Source of the DNA: Brachionus koreanus
Lineage: Eukaryota; Rotifera; Eurotatoria; Ploima; Brachionidae
Direction: 5' to 3'
DNA: 54,524 nt
Assembly (NCBI GenBank): GCA_016987375.1
Contig: PJRA01000216.1
Span: 792,503 to 847,026, forward strand
Both the position numbers and the translations under genes were made by a program. Of this stretch, positions 34,527-46,881 are shown one piece after another. Under the pieces are notes generated by a model that was not told where the DNA came from, did not search any database, and was given only the letters and a program-made list of their open reading frames with translations. Position 1 is the first letter of the stretch. Each line of letters begins with the position of its first letter.

Positions 34527-35540
34527 TTATTTTTTTAAAGTTAAAATAGATTTGAGCGATTTAGATGGCATCAAGGTTCGAATAGATTTATTGCTTTTGG
34601 TCTTGCATATCAATTTTCCTACTTTGTCAGCACTTTTTACCTTATTCACAGTCATATCGGTTCGTTTGTCCATGTCTGTTATTTTTTCATTTTGTTTATT
34701 TATCATACTTCCTATATCGGATGCCATTGTCTGCAGATCATCAAGCTTATTAAAAATATTCTTTAAATTTTCATTTAATTTTTCTTTAGCGTCATTGATC
34801 GATTCAACATAATCCTCTTCCGAATCCGACTGATTTAAAGATTTAATTGACTTGTTTTTTTTATATTTAGACGCAATAGAAATATTAGAGTCAACTTTTC
34901 TTAGTCTTATTCTGTTAATAAAACTTTTTAAATTTTCATTTTTTAAGCTTGATAAGGATTTTGCACTTAGCATTCTTTTCAAACTAAATTTTTTGCTTTT
35001 AATTGACTCGTCAGAAGACGAACGCAGCTCAGATTCATTGTCAGACTCGGATGAGTCCGTTTGTGACAATCTTCCTTGGCTTATAATCACATCAGACAAT
35101 TTCTCTTTTGTTTTGTTATTGCGCTTTTTTTTTCTACAACAACAACAACAAAAAAAAAACATTAAAATTTCAAAAAGAGTCTTCAAATCTAAACAACAAT
35201 TTGAGTTTTTTAATTCGTCCAAGTTTCTCTCAACTTCATTCAAACCCAGACCCATTCGATTCATGTCCTTTTCGATATTATTTAGTTTTTCATTTTGATC
35301 TGTTAAAAGTTTTGCGGCATTGTATCCAAAAATTTCACTCTGCTGACAATAGTTGAGCATTCGCTTAGAACTACACAATGCCTGATTACTAAGCAATTTT
35401 ACTCTTTCTTTTATTTCTTCATCAGTGAGCTCAAATTTTGTGGCTTCATTTTGACCGAACTTTGCACTATCTTTCCTATCTAAATCGGTCACATTTGTAA
35501 GACTTTTAAAATTTGAACGATTCATATCGACTTTTTTCAT
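34527..35540 (-). CDS. SNAP25: SNAP-25-like Qbc SNARE
   Basis: Supplies two helices to exocytic SNARE bundles. It is a single uninterrupted exon of 337 aa, against about 206 in SNAP-25. The Qb helix (about 40-112) includes SSKRMLNYCQQSEIFGYNAA and TDQNEKLNNIEKDMNR, with the zero-layer Gln in DQNEKL (about 82). The membrane-targeting patch follows: NCC, then FFFCCCCCRKKK at about 128-139, a probable palmitoylation site. A Ser/Lys/Asp-rich linker of about 115 residues replaces the short SNAP-25 linker. The Qc helix (about 248-310) includes NIFNKLDDLQTMASDIGS and NKQNEKITDMDKR, with Gln again in the zero layer. There is no C-terminal membrane anchor. MRPS9 ends 127 bp upstream on the same strand. 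The long linker and lack of introns are unusual for the family. Confidence 0.82.
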   Translation of the reverse strand: MKKVDMNRSNFKSLTNVTDLDRKDSAKFGQNEATKFELTDEEIKERVKLLSNQALCSSKRMLNYCQQSEIFGYNAAKLLTDQNEKLNNIEKDMNRMGLGLNEVERNLDELKNSNCCLDLKTLFEILMFFFCCCCCRKKKRNNKTKEKLSDVIISQGRLSQTDSSESDNESELRSSSDESIKSKKFSLKRMLSAKSLSSLKNENLKSFINRIRLRKVDSNISIASKYKKNKSIKSLNQSDSEEDYVESINDAKEKLNENLKNIFNKLDDLQTMASDIGSMINKQNEKITDMDKRTDMTVNKVKSADKVGKLICKTKSNKSIRTLMPSKSLKSILTLKK

Positions 35541-35667
35541 TTAAAACCAATTTTTTTTCCAATTATTCATTTTGTAGTCAAGACAAATAAAATTTTTTTG
35601 TTTTTTTTATAATTTTTTATTTTTTGCTAAATTTAAAATAAAAGCTAAATTTTTAATGAGATTCGAT

Positions 35668-38600
35668 TTATCTCTTTTTCCAAGTGTAGCGTCTACGAGC
35701 ACCTTCCTGGCCAGGCTTCTTTCTTTCTTTGAGACGTTTATCTGGTGTCAGAAGACCAGCTAGACGAAGTTTTTCGATTGAATCGGTCGATACAAAACAA
35801 CACAGCGCTTTGGCGATAGCAAGCCTGGCTGCTTTGGCCAAACAGTTCATTCCTCCATTATTAAACTCAAGTTCAATATCAAATTTATTTATTTTGTCGA
35901 CTACTTTAAATGGAAATAAAAGTTGCTCCCTGAAAATTGAGCAATTCAAATTTAAAAACCAATTTATAAAAAAATTACCTTTGAGTGATGGAATCAAAAA
36001 AATTAATGTTAAAATCGCCTTCAGGCGCTTTTATTTTAATTTCTCCTGTACCCTCGAACAATTTCAATTTTACTAATGCGGTTCTTTGGCGAGCTTAATT
36101 AATTTTAAAATAATATACAAAAATTATTAAATAATATTATTATTAATTTTCAAAGCTACTCTTGTTTAAAAACGTTAAACAATTATTTTGATTAATTTGG
36201 TTTATTTTTTTCAATTCAACACTTTTTCAAAATCTTTTTTAAATAATTTTGCATTTTAAAATTTTTAAATTAACAATGCAAATTTTCGATAAAAAATTTC
36301 AATAAAAAAATTTTGCCACTAAAAAAATTATAACTAATTTTTACTTTTAACTTTAATGAAATTAAATGTAATCAAACTCAAAAATTTTTGAATTTAGTTT
36401 GAGAATAAAATAAAAAAAATATAAAAAAATAAGTAAATTTTGTTTAGTTATGCTGAATCCCATGAAATTAAATTTCATCTGTCTTCTTTAGTTCAGTTTG
36501 GCTTTGATTTTTACTATATAGATACTTTTTTGGAATTGAATTAAGAAAAACATATAAAAGAGACTTTAACACTCAAAAGACCGATGTCAATTTGATACCT
36601 TTTTTTATGCTCTATATCTTTGTAACCGTTCATCAGATTTTCAAAATTTAAATTTTATTTTAAAATACTTATTAAAAATAACTGATTCAGAAAGTTTTAG
36701 TTGGAGATGTTCTATTCTTTATAAGATATATGAGAACAAAAAAAATTTTAAATTGTCACCGGTCCTTTGAGTGTTAAAAATTTAAAAGCTTTTTTTGATG
36801 ATAGGCAACAAATCAAAAATTTTATTTTCTTTTTAGAATAAAAAAAAATACAAAAAAATTAATTATATAAACATTACAAAACCATTTTTAGAGAAACAAT
36901 GAACAGATGTCACTTATCGCTAAACCTTGAAAAATTTTAAAATTTTATACAATGTGTAACTAATTTCCTTACTTTGTTCAGAATTTTATTTTAATTTTTA
37001 CAAAAGTAAGATTTAATCATTATCTTTTAATTTTAAATTTTAATTCAAATTTTTCTATTTTAAGTACAATAACTCCAAATTTAAAAAATTAGGAAACAGC
37101 TGAAATTTAAATAATAAGAATAAGAAAATTAGTTAATCCTATTAGACTTCCTTTTTTTAAAGAAAAGTTTCAACTTTATTTTTCTAAAAAAGACAATCTT
37201 TCTTCAATAAATCTTTCTAGGTTCAAAATAAGTGGAAACAGTAAAAGATTTTACCTACCATACAAAACTAATCATAATTTTCATATATCTAAACTTTTTT
37301 TGTCTTTTTTTCATCCTCATTCATACTTTTTATCAAAAATAGAAAATTACAAAAACAAAATACAAGAAACAAGATCATATTTTGTAATAATTTTGTAATT
37401 TGACAATCTGATATTCATTTTTAGATAGAATTTTTTTTACTCTTCTGGATTATAGCTTATAATTTAATTTTTACATGAAAAATAATAATTAGATATTTAA
37501 AAAAATAAATTTTACTGCAAAAGAAGTTGTTTTTACTTTGAACTTTGAAGCTATTTCAAAGCTTTTATCAATGTTGATGGAGAGGTTTATTCAAATGACT
37601 CTTTTTCAAATAACATAAAAGAAAATAAAGCTTTTCTAACGGGTATTTCTATCCAATACAGCAATTGAAGAAATGAGAAAAGAGAGTACAGAATTGAAAC
37701 AATGTTAATTGATGAAAAAATATTTGATTAAAAAAATTATGTAGAAATGGTCGAAAAATGGTCAAGAAGGCACTCTCCAAGATTCTCAATCAATGACAAT
37801 GTCTTGGTTGCGTAAAACTGGTAAATACTTGACGATATATATTCCCTCTAAATAAAGATTTACTTAACACTAGAAGCATCAAGCATTTTTTGATGCTTTT
37901 TTTTTATTTGAAAAATATTTTATAAAAAACTATAATAATTAAAAGTAATATCATTTTTTAAAGAAAATTTTAAAATCTACATAATTCAAAAAAGATATAT
38001 TTATTTGAAAAATCCATTCAAAAGATACGAAGATTTAAAAATTTTTCAAACGAGTTAATAACTGGAGTTAATATTCGGTGCTTCTAGTGTTAAAAAGATT
38101 TTTTTTTTTTTGGTCTCTCATTTTTTGATTAAAGGGGTTTAAACATGCGCCCCGTATTGCAGAGACATTCCAGTCGGCAATACGGGCTATGTTAAGAAGA
38201 TTCTTAAGTATAAAATACTGCAAATCAGAATTTACATAATTTTTCTCTGTTTTAATTATATTAAATATCAATTAATAAAACTGCTCTTCATTTAGTGTTG
38301 GGTGCCGTGAATGTTGGCCGCATGGGAAAAATTTTATTTTCTAAATTTTAATTTTTTTTCTTTTTCCCAATTATTTTATCTATAGGATTTTTTTATCTAA
38401 AAAATTTTTTTATTTTTAATTTTGTACATGGTCATCAAAAGGGTACCCTAACCCAATTTTGTTGTTTTATTTATGTAAACCTTACGTAAAGTAAAATTAT
38501 TTAAAAGAATTTTTTTACTATAATTTTAGAATGTTGATTTTTGAACGAAAAAAATAATCACGTTTTAAACATCGTTCATAAGTCCAAATTTAAAAATTCC

Positions 38601-40043
38601 ATTTTCTACCCTATATTTATATTCTTGAATCTAATTCTTTTATTAAAAAAATTACTAAAATATTTTCAAAAGTAAAAACATTCAAAAATTGTTGCTTTAA
38701 AAAAAGTGTTCTTCTATTCAGGAATAATTTATTAATTTAGCAATGTCTGATTTTTATCTAGAAATAAAATAAATAAAAACTTTTTTCTTACCTTCAGCTT
38801 CTTGATACTCTCTTCCATTTTCATCTTTCAATAACTTAAAACAAATATTATTTAGCAATTGTTCAAAGAGAATTTATCTTATTTATCGTTTACAGAGGGT
38901 ATTTCGTTAAGTTTTATGACAGACTCAAAGGGTCTCAGAAACTGATTAACATATGCTTCTTCTCTTTTTGATAATGGATGTTGTGCCAATTTTTCCAATA
39001 GTATTATAAATTTAGTATACTAATTTTAAAATAATTTAAAAAAAATTATGAATAAAAATTAGACTAGGAAAATCTTACTTACGCTGAATTCATCAATTTT
39101 GGTATTTAGTTTTTTGCATAGATCGTCTAGGCTAATCCATACTGAACCCGTGAGATCTCTTCAATTGAATTTTATTTTTGATTTTAATAAACTTTTTTAA
39201 AATTACATTTTAGTTTCACTTTCGTTCTTATTAATTTTTATTCTACTCTTTATTAAGCTCATTGCGTCTTCCAATCTATTTAAATTTAAATATTTTTGAG
39301 TTAATTCCTTTAGAGAGAAACAATTTTTTCACGATTCTAATTTTAATTTTTATGAAAAATTACATAAATGATTTGATAGAATTCCGGATTGCCCGTATAA
39401 AATAAGTGATGTACTGGGCGCCCATCTCTGCCAAAAGCAGCCACTTAATTTAAATTAATTTCTATCTAAAAAAATTTATTTATTTAATTTACTTTTTGAT
39501 TTTGGGTAATAATCTTCAGGGTGCTTTAAGAATGGTCTTGCTTTTTTTTCAAATAGACCAGATGGAAGTAAATACTCAATAGCTCTCTTAATTAAGTTAG
39601 TCTAGCTTTATTTTCTTAAAATTTTGTTTATTTAAATTTTACATTAATGTCATCTTGAGTGAAAGTTTCAGACTTTTCCCCCATTATTTTGGCCAAGTGT
39701 CTTTTTCCGATTTCGAACTCTTCAGTCTTGAACTTTATTAGAGATTCTGTACTTTGGAATAGAAATTATTTGAATTTTTTTTTTAATTTTTAATCGAACC
39801 CCTTTCAGCTAGTTTTTCCAAATAGTAGCTCATTGCTCGACTGATATTTTCTGCTTTTGTATCTTTAAGGCTCTCGTTTGACTCAGTAAAAGCCAATCTT
39901 ATATCCGATTTAGCGTTTTCATTGCTGTTTAGGTTTGATTGAGTGAACAGAAATAGTAATTGTTTACTAGTGGACAATCTGTTTGCTGATCCAGCGTTTA
40001 ATTTCAATGTGCTTTTTAAAATAGCTGCTTTGAAGCAATTCAT
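35668..40043 (-). CDS. MRPS9: Mitochondrial ribosomal protein uS9m
   Basis: Small-subunit mitoribosome protein whose C-terminal tail reaches the tRNA P site. Ten exons on the minus strand: 40043-39800, 39746-39643, 39586-39493, 39443-39364, 39307-39207, 39158-39083, 39019-38894, 38834-38792, 36093-35979 and 35929-35668; 414 aa (human 396). The N-terminus is a plausible mitochondrial presequence. Mitochondria-specific blocks include [15 protein letters not shown] and [20 protein letters not shown]. The uS9 core has [34 protein letters not shown] and [20 protein letters not shown], ending in the universal basic tail [11 protein letters not shown]. Eight introns are about 50-75 bp. Intron 8 (36094-38791) is 2.7 kb and holds two TTAA-flanked inverted-repeat elements and other repeat relics. 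Divergent from CTPS across 268 bp. Confidence 0.93.
36566..36777. mobile_element. TTAA-flanked 212-bp miniature inverted-repeat element, copy 1
   Basis: Bounded on both sides by TTAA (36566-36569 and 36774-36777). The left end reads CACTCAAAAGACCGATGTCA and the right end, on the minus strand, CACTCAAAGGACCGGTGACA, matching over about 26 bp. A second copy of exactly the same length lies at 42821-43032 and shares the interior (for example TTTTTATGCTCTATATC and CCGTTCATCAGATTT). A TTAA target site with short inverted ends is the habit of piggyBac-type elements. No coding capacity. Located in the 2.7-kb intron of MRPS9. Confidence 0.8.
37650..37860 (+). pseudogene. Possible decayed integrase C-terminal fragment
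   Basis: In the MRPS9 intron the plus strand reads [20 protein letters not shown] then VLV, and after a frame break LTIYIPSK. This resembles the region after the DDE core of retroelement or Ginger-type integrases (KHxxxxFxxGDxVxVxxPxxDR). It stops a few bases before the inverted-repeat element at 37864. Stops and shifts interrupt it. The resemblance is short and could be chance. Confidence 0.25.
37864..38093. mobile_element. TTAA-flanked inverted-repeat element with CACTAGAAGC ends (230 bp)
   Basis: TTAA at 37864-37867 and 38090-38093 flank inverted ends: left CACTAGAAGCATCAAGC and right (minus strand) CACTAGAAGCACCGAATATT, matching over about 13 bp. An inner hairpin GCATCAAGCATTTTTTGATG sits at the left end. 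No coding capacity. It shares the terminal CACTAGAA with the element at 52257-52438. In the MRPS9 intron. Confidence 0.75.
38291..38460. repeat. Candidate miniature repeat, relative of 16644-16835
   Basis: The left edge TTTAGTGTTGGGTGCCGTGA and the interior TTTGTACATGGTCAT resemble the edge and interior of the repeat near 16.7 kb. The right edge GGGTACCCTAACCCAA, inverted, is weakly like the left GTTGGGTGCC. Located in the MRPS9 intron. Ends are approximate. Confidence 0.35.
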
Positions 40044-42336
<2,293 letters not shown>

Positions 42337-42527
42337 AAAAATCTCATTTATTTTATGTTTATTATTTAGAGTTAAACCAAGAATATATTTGTTTTGCAGT
42401 TTTAATAAAAAAATTTCCCTTTAATAAAAGAAATTTTAATTAAATTTTTAATTAAATTAGGTTTTAAAGCCTATGCATTTAAATTATCATTTAGCTTGAA
42501 AATAAATCTCTTTTATTTGTTAACAGG

Positions 42528-45417
42528 ATGTCCGAAGTTAGTTTAGAAAGCAAAATTTCGGACTTATCATTTGCAACTGTAAGTAAAAATGAAAATATAT
42601 TAATAATGATATTAGTTAAAGTGAAGAAAAAATTTAAGTTTCTTTTAAATTTTCGAATATTTTTAAAGGATAGCTCAAATTATTTCCAATGCCAACTTAA
42701 TCAGAAAAACCTGAGAAAGTAATATTCAAAAATTACTCAAAAAATATAAATTCATTTCGACAATTTTATTTTAATTTTAAAATTTTAATTAATGCTTCAT
42801 TTACTAACAAATTTTAGACTTTAACACTCAAAAGACCGATGTCAATATGACACCTTTTTTTATGCTCTATATCATTGAGACCGTTCATCAGATTTACAAA
42901 AATCCAATTTTATTTTAAAAAATTTATCCATTGTAGCAAATTCAGAAACTTTTAGATGTCTATGAATGAACATTTATAAGATATACGAGTAAAAAGATGG
43001 TGTCTAATTGATACCTATCCTTTGATTGTTAATAAAAATCCAGAAATTTTAAATTTGCATCATAAAATTAGAAATTGCCGGCTTATCAGGAATTGAATAA
43101 ATATTGGTCAGAATCAGAAGTGTTTGATGGTTGGGAAAACCTTAATATAAATTCAATATCTAAATATAAGTCCTTAAACCATGTTCAATGAATTTAAATA
43201 TTTTCAATCTAGAAAGTTAAAAACTAGAAAATTTTCAAAATTTCATGAATTAGATTTATTAAAATTATTCTTGATTAATTTTACTAAATATAATCAAAAA
43301 TGCTAACTTATCAATACTGTGAAAATAACTTGATTAAACAAATTGAGTTTTTCTCGATAATTATTTGAAAATATTAATTTTCTTTGGATCCTTAATTATT
43401 AAAAATAATAGATTAAAATTAATTATTTTATTTAAAAAAAAAAGAAAGCAAATGTGTTAAATGTAAAACTTAATTTTGTGAAAAATCTTAATGACAAAAC
43501 TTTGACTAAAAATGATTCATTGCTCTTGATTGGAAAGTCAAAAGACTTGAAACTAGTTCCCAAAGCTCAATTGACTTCTATTCTTAGCAAGCTAGAAATA
43601 CCCGCAAATGTAAGCAAACATAAAGAATGAAAATTTTTTTGTAGATTAAATTTTTCTTCTAGTGGTATTCTGAATCCATAAATTATTTGTGCCCAGAAAA
43701 GAAAGCAAACGATGATGGTGCAAAATTGGCTAACAGAACTAGTATTTCTTGGTTAAATAGATTTAGCATCAATACTATTTCGGCTAAATGTAGTCGATAT
43801 AACGCACCATCCAGAGCACATTTAATAACCAAAATTGTGAAATCAAATTGTTTTTCAGACAACCAGACTATTTTAGTGGCTTGTGAACGCAGATATTCGA
43901 TTGCTTGTGCCTCAGCAGTAGCTCGAGCTTTCCCTCTTTATTCCTCTAAAACAAATAACAATGAGTCTAAAAATCCAAGAAATGTCACTGTATCTTTTAT
44001 TTATACTGATAATGAATGCAAAAGCCCAAATCCATCAGATGAAGAGATTGCTTGTTACAACGCTATTGGCGAATCTGTTAGATTAACAGCCAAAATAGTT
44101 GATACACCATGTGCCGAAATGACCACTGATCATTTTTTGCAAGTGAATAAAAATTAATTTAAAAAACATCATTTATTTTAATTAAAAATATAAAGGAAAT
44201 AAAAAATGTTGCCAAAGAACTTGGACTTGAACCAATGGTCATTGAAGGCGAAGAGTTAAATAAACGTGGTTTTGGAGGTCTCTACAATGTTGGAAAAGCT
44301 GCCATCAACCCACCAAAGCTAGTTGTCCTATCAAACATCAAATCTGGCTCGAAGCGTAATATTGCTTGGGTTGGCAAAGGAATTGTCTATGATACTGGTG
44401 GTCTATGCATCAAATCTCGAGCTAATATGTGTGGAATGAAAGAGGATTGTGGTGGAGCAGCTGGTGTTTTGGGTGCTTTCTATGCAGCAGTCAAATTGGT
44501 ACAAAAGTTCGCTTTATTTATTAAGATACTTATTTCATTTTTTTAATAACCCAGGGCTTTGAGGACAACTTACATGCAGTGTTTTGCTTGGCTGAAAATG
44601 CAGTCGGTCCAAATGCCTATCGGTATATTAATAAAAATTTTAATCAATTTATATTTTAATAATTTTTTAAAGACCTGATGATATAATTAAACTATATTCT
44701 GGAAAGTAAGTCAGTTTTTTTGGTTTTTCAATATTTTCTTATTTAACAATATTAAGGACAGTTGAAATAACTAACACAGACGCAGAAGGAAGAGTTGTTT
44801 TAGGCGATGGTGTTGCTTATGCAAGAAAAGACCTAAAGGCAGACATAATTTTAGACATGGCCACATTGACCGGTGCACAAGGCATAGCTACTGGAAAATA
44901 CCACGCAGGCTTGTTGACTAATAGCGATAAATGGGAAAAAACTTGCATAGAAACAAGTAAAGCATGCGCAGATCTTTGTTTTCCGATGGTTTTCTCGCCA
45001 GAATTACACTTTAGCGAATTTAACAGTGAAGTTGCTGACATGAAAAATTCTGTTTCTGTAAAAAAAAAAAAAGCTTTATTTTTAGAATAAAAAAAATTAA
45101 TTTTTCTAATCATCTAAAGAATCCAGCAAATGCAGCTTCAGCTTGTGCTGGTTTGTTCATTCATTCCCACATTGGTTCAAAATACGAAGGAATTTGGATT
45201 CATTTGGATATTGCTTCACCAGTTTCTGATGTAATTTTTAGAATAGTTTAAATGATTGATTGAACTACATTCTTTTTAGGGAGATCGTGCCACTGGATTT
45301 GGCGTTGCTTTGTTGAATTGTCTATTTGGTGATTCGAGCTTGAACTCGGCATTGAAGCAGCTAGGACCAGAAAGTGCCTTACCACTTAAAAATGATGAAC
45401 TAGAAAGTGACGAATAA
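42528..45417 (+). CDS. NPEPL1: Probable M17 aminopeptidase NPEPL1
   Basis: Cytosolic leucyl-aminopeptidase-family metalloprotease. Nine exons: 42528-42578, 43445-43609, 43663-44142, 44196-44498, 44555-44622, 44673-44705, 44757-45057, 45120-45230 and 45280-45417; 549 aa (human 523). Two-zinc site residues are all visible: WVGKGIVYDTGGLCIK (Lys, Asp and catalytic Lys), GMKEDCGGAA (Asp) and NTDAEGR (Asp, Glu, catalytic Arg). ILDMATLTGAQGIATGKYHA and SPELHFSEFNSEVADMKNS follow human NPEPL1 rather than LAP3. The first exon supplies only MSEVSLESKISDLSFAT. The second resumes with KANVLNVKLNF, close to the start of the human protein. The ATG is directly preceded by TTATTTGTTAACAG, an acceptor-like site. 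Intron 1 (866 bp) holds a TTAA-flanked repeat; the others are about 50-60 bp. Confidence 0.93.
42821..43032. mobile_element. TTAA-flanked 212-bp miniature inverted-repeat element, copy 2
   Basis: Same family and length as 36566-36777. TTAA at both ends; left CACTCAAAAGACCGATGTCA, right (minus strand) CAATCAAAGGATAGGTATCA, so the right end is more diverged. The interior shares TTTTTATGCTCTATATC and CCGTTCATCAGATTT with copy 1. Sits in intron 1 of NPEPL1. Confidence 0.8.
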
Positions 45418-45630
45418 AAACATTGTGTTTATTTAATATTTATTAACTAACTAAAGTATCAAACTTTTCAAAATAAAAATTCAAAATTAAACTAGATTTT
45501 GTTCAGTATATATTTCTTTGATAAGCATGTACAAATAAATCTGTAGCTTTGCACATTAAATTAATTTGAAATAAATTTTAAATTATTTGAAGAAAAATTT
45601 AAATAAATATATATTTTTTTTAAATTAAGA

Positions 45631-46058
45631 ATGAAATTGGTTAGATTTTTGATGAAATTGTCACATGAAACAGTGACTATTGAGCTAAAAAATGGTGTCC
45701 AAGTTAACGGTACAATATCTGGCGTTGACATGAGCATGAATACTCATTTAAAAGCTGTTAAATTAACTGTTAAAAACAAAGAACCAATTAGTGTGGACAC
45801 GATAACCATTAGAGGAAATAATATAAGATATGTGATTCTTCCAGACAGTTTGCCATTAGACACACTGCTTATTGATGATACACCCAAAGCTAAAGCCAAA
45901 AAAAGAGAAGGTTTTTGTTTATTAAATTATAATAGAAAATGAGCGTTAATTATTTTTTCTAAGGAGTTACAAAAATAAGTGGACGTGGCCGAGGCAGAGG
46001 AAGAGGGCGAGGAGGTCCAAGAGGCGGACGTGGTCCAAGACCTGGTGGAAGAAAATAA
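45631..46058 (+). CDS. SNRPD1: Small nuclear ribonucleoprotein Sm D1
   Basis: Core Sm-ring subunit of spliceosomal snRNPs. Two exons, 45631-45910 and 45964-46058; 124 aa (human 119). Sm1 ([20 protein letters not shown], then [20 protein letters not shown]) and Sm2 ([20 protein letters not shown]) are highly conserved. The short second exon encodes the RG-rich tail ([14 protein letters not shown] to GGRK), a target for arginine methylation and SMN binding. The start lies 2 bp after TTTTTTTTAAATTAAG, an acceptor-like sequence. It follows the NPEPL1 stop by 213 bp on the same strand. Confidence 0.97.
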
Positions 46059-46881
46059 AATGTTCATTTTTTTTTTATTCATGTATTGTTGTTAGCTTTT
46101 CCACTGTTATTAAAAGATTTATTAAACACTTTTAATGTAAACCTTATGCACGTATAATTCATTTTAAAATAAAAGATTATAAAAAATCATTATTTTCAAA
46201 ATTTAAGTCATAATAATAAATCATCTTTAGTTTATTTTTTTTCAATAATTCTTTGGTTCATTGATAATTTAGTAATTATTATGAACAAAACAAAAAAGGA
46301 ATTCTTCTGCTGTTAAAAATGCATTTTAAAGTCATGACACTCAGCTTTGAAAGAGGCTTTATACCATGTTTTCAAGAAACTTACTTTAATTCGCAATACC
46401 AGCATGGAACATCAGAACTTGAATTGAATCAGTTTTAATTGAAAAAGTCCAGCCAAGAAACATAGCAGGCCAATAGTCAGAAGAAAAATACCGAAAGGAC
46501 CAGAATCATTAACACGTGGTTGCACGAAGAGATTGAGATTTTTTATACAACAACCAAATTATTTTCAGAATATAGAATTATAAGGTTATTATTGAAATTA
46601 AAAAAATTATGTATGTTAATAAGAAATTAAAGTTTAAAGTGCATTTTTATCATTTTTATTTCTACTTCTATTTATATTTTTTTATTTAAAAATAATTTAG
46701 GAAAAGTTTTTTCCAGGGCAGTTCCAAATAGCAGCGTCTTCTTTTCAGTCATCATTCATATTCGAATCTTATTAGAAAAAAAAATAAAAATATACTTGTA
46801 TCTTATGTACAATTAGAGAAGAAAATAGACCATAGAAAATAGAATCATATTGGATTAAAATAACAAAATTAATTTTTCTTA
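46059..46881. other. Intergenic with unexplained coding-like fragments
   Basis: About 820 bp downstream of SNRPD1. On the minus strand, 46412-46528 reads VQPRVNDSGPFGIFLLTIGL, continuing LCFLAGLFQLKL and a stop. It is a plausible transmembrane segment loosely like the last helix of TMEM230/TMEM134. About 250 bp further upstream on the same strand, 46690-46765 reads MTEKKTLLFGTALEKTFPKL, but it has no GT donor before its stop, so the two do not join simply. I treat both as unresolved fragments, possibly pseudogene pieces. Confidence 0.25.

Noticed and set aside
34552..35356. Three plus-strand open frames up to 148 aa
   Set aside because: They lie entirely antisense to the SNAP-25-like SNARE, which has clear SNARE motifs; no family features of their own.
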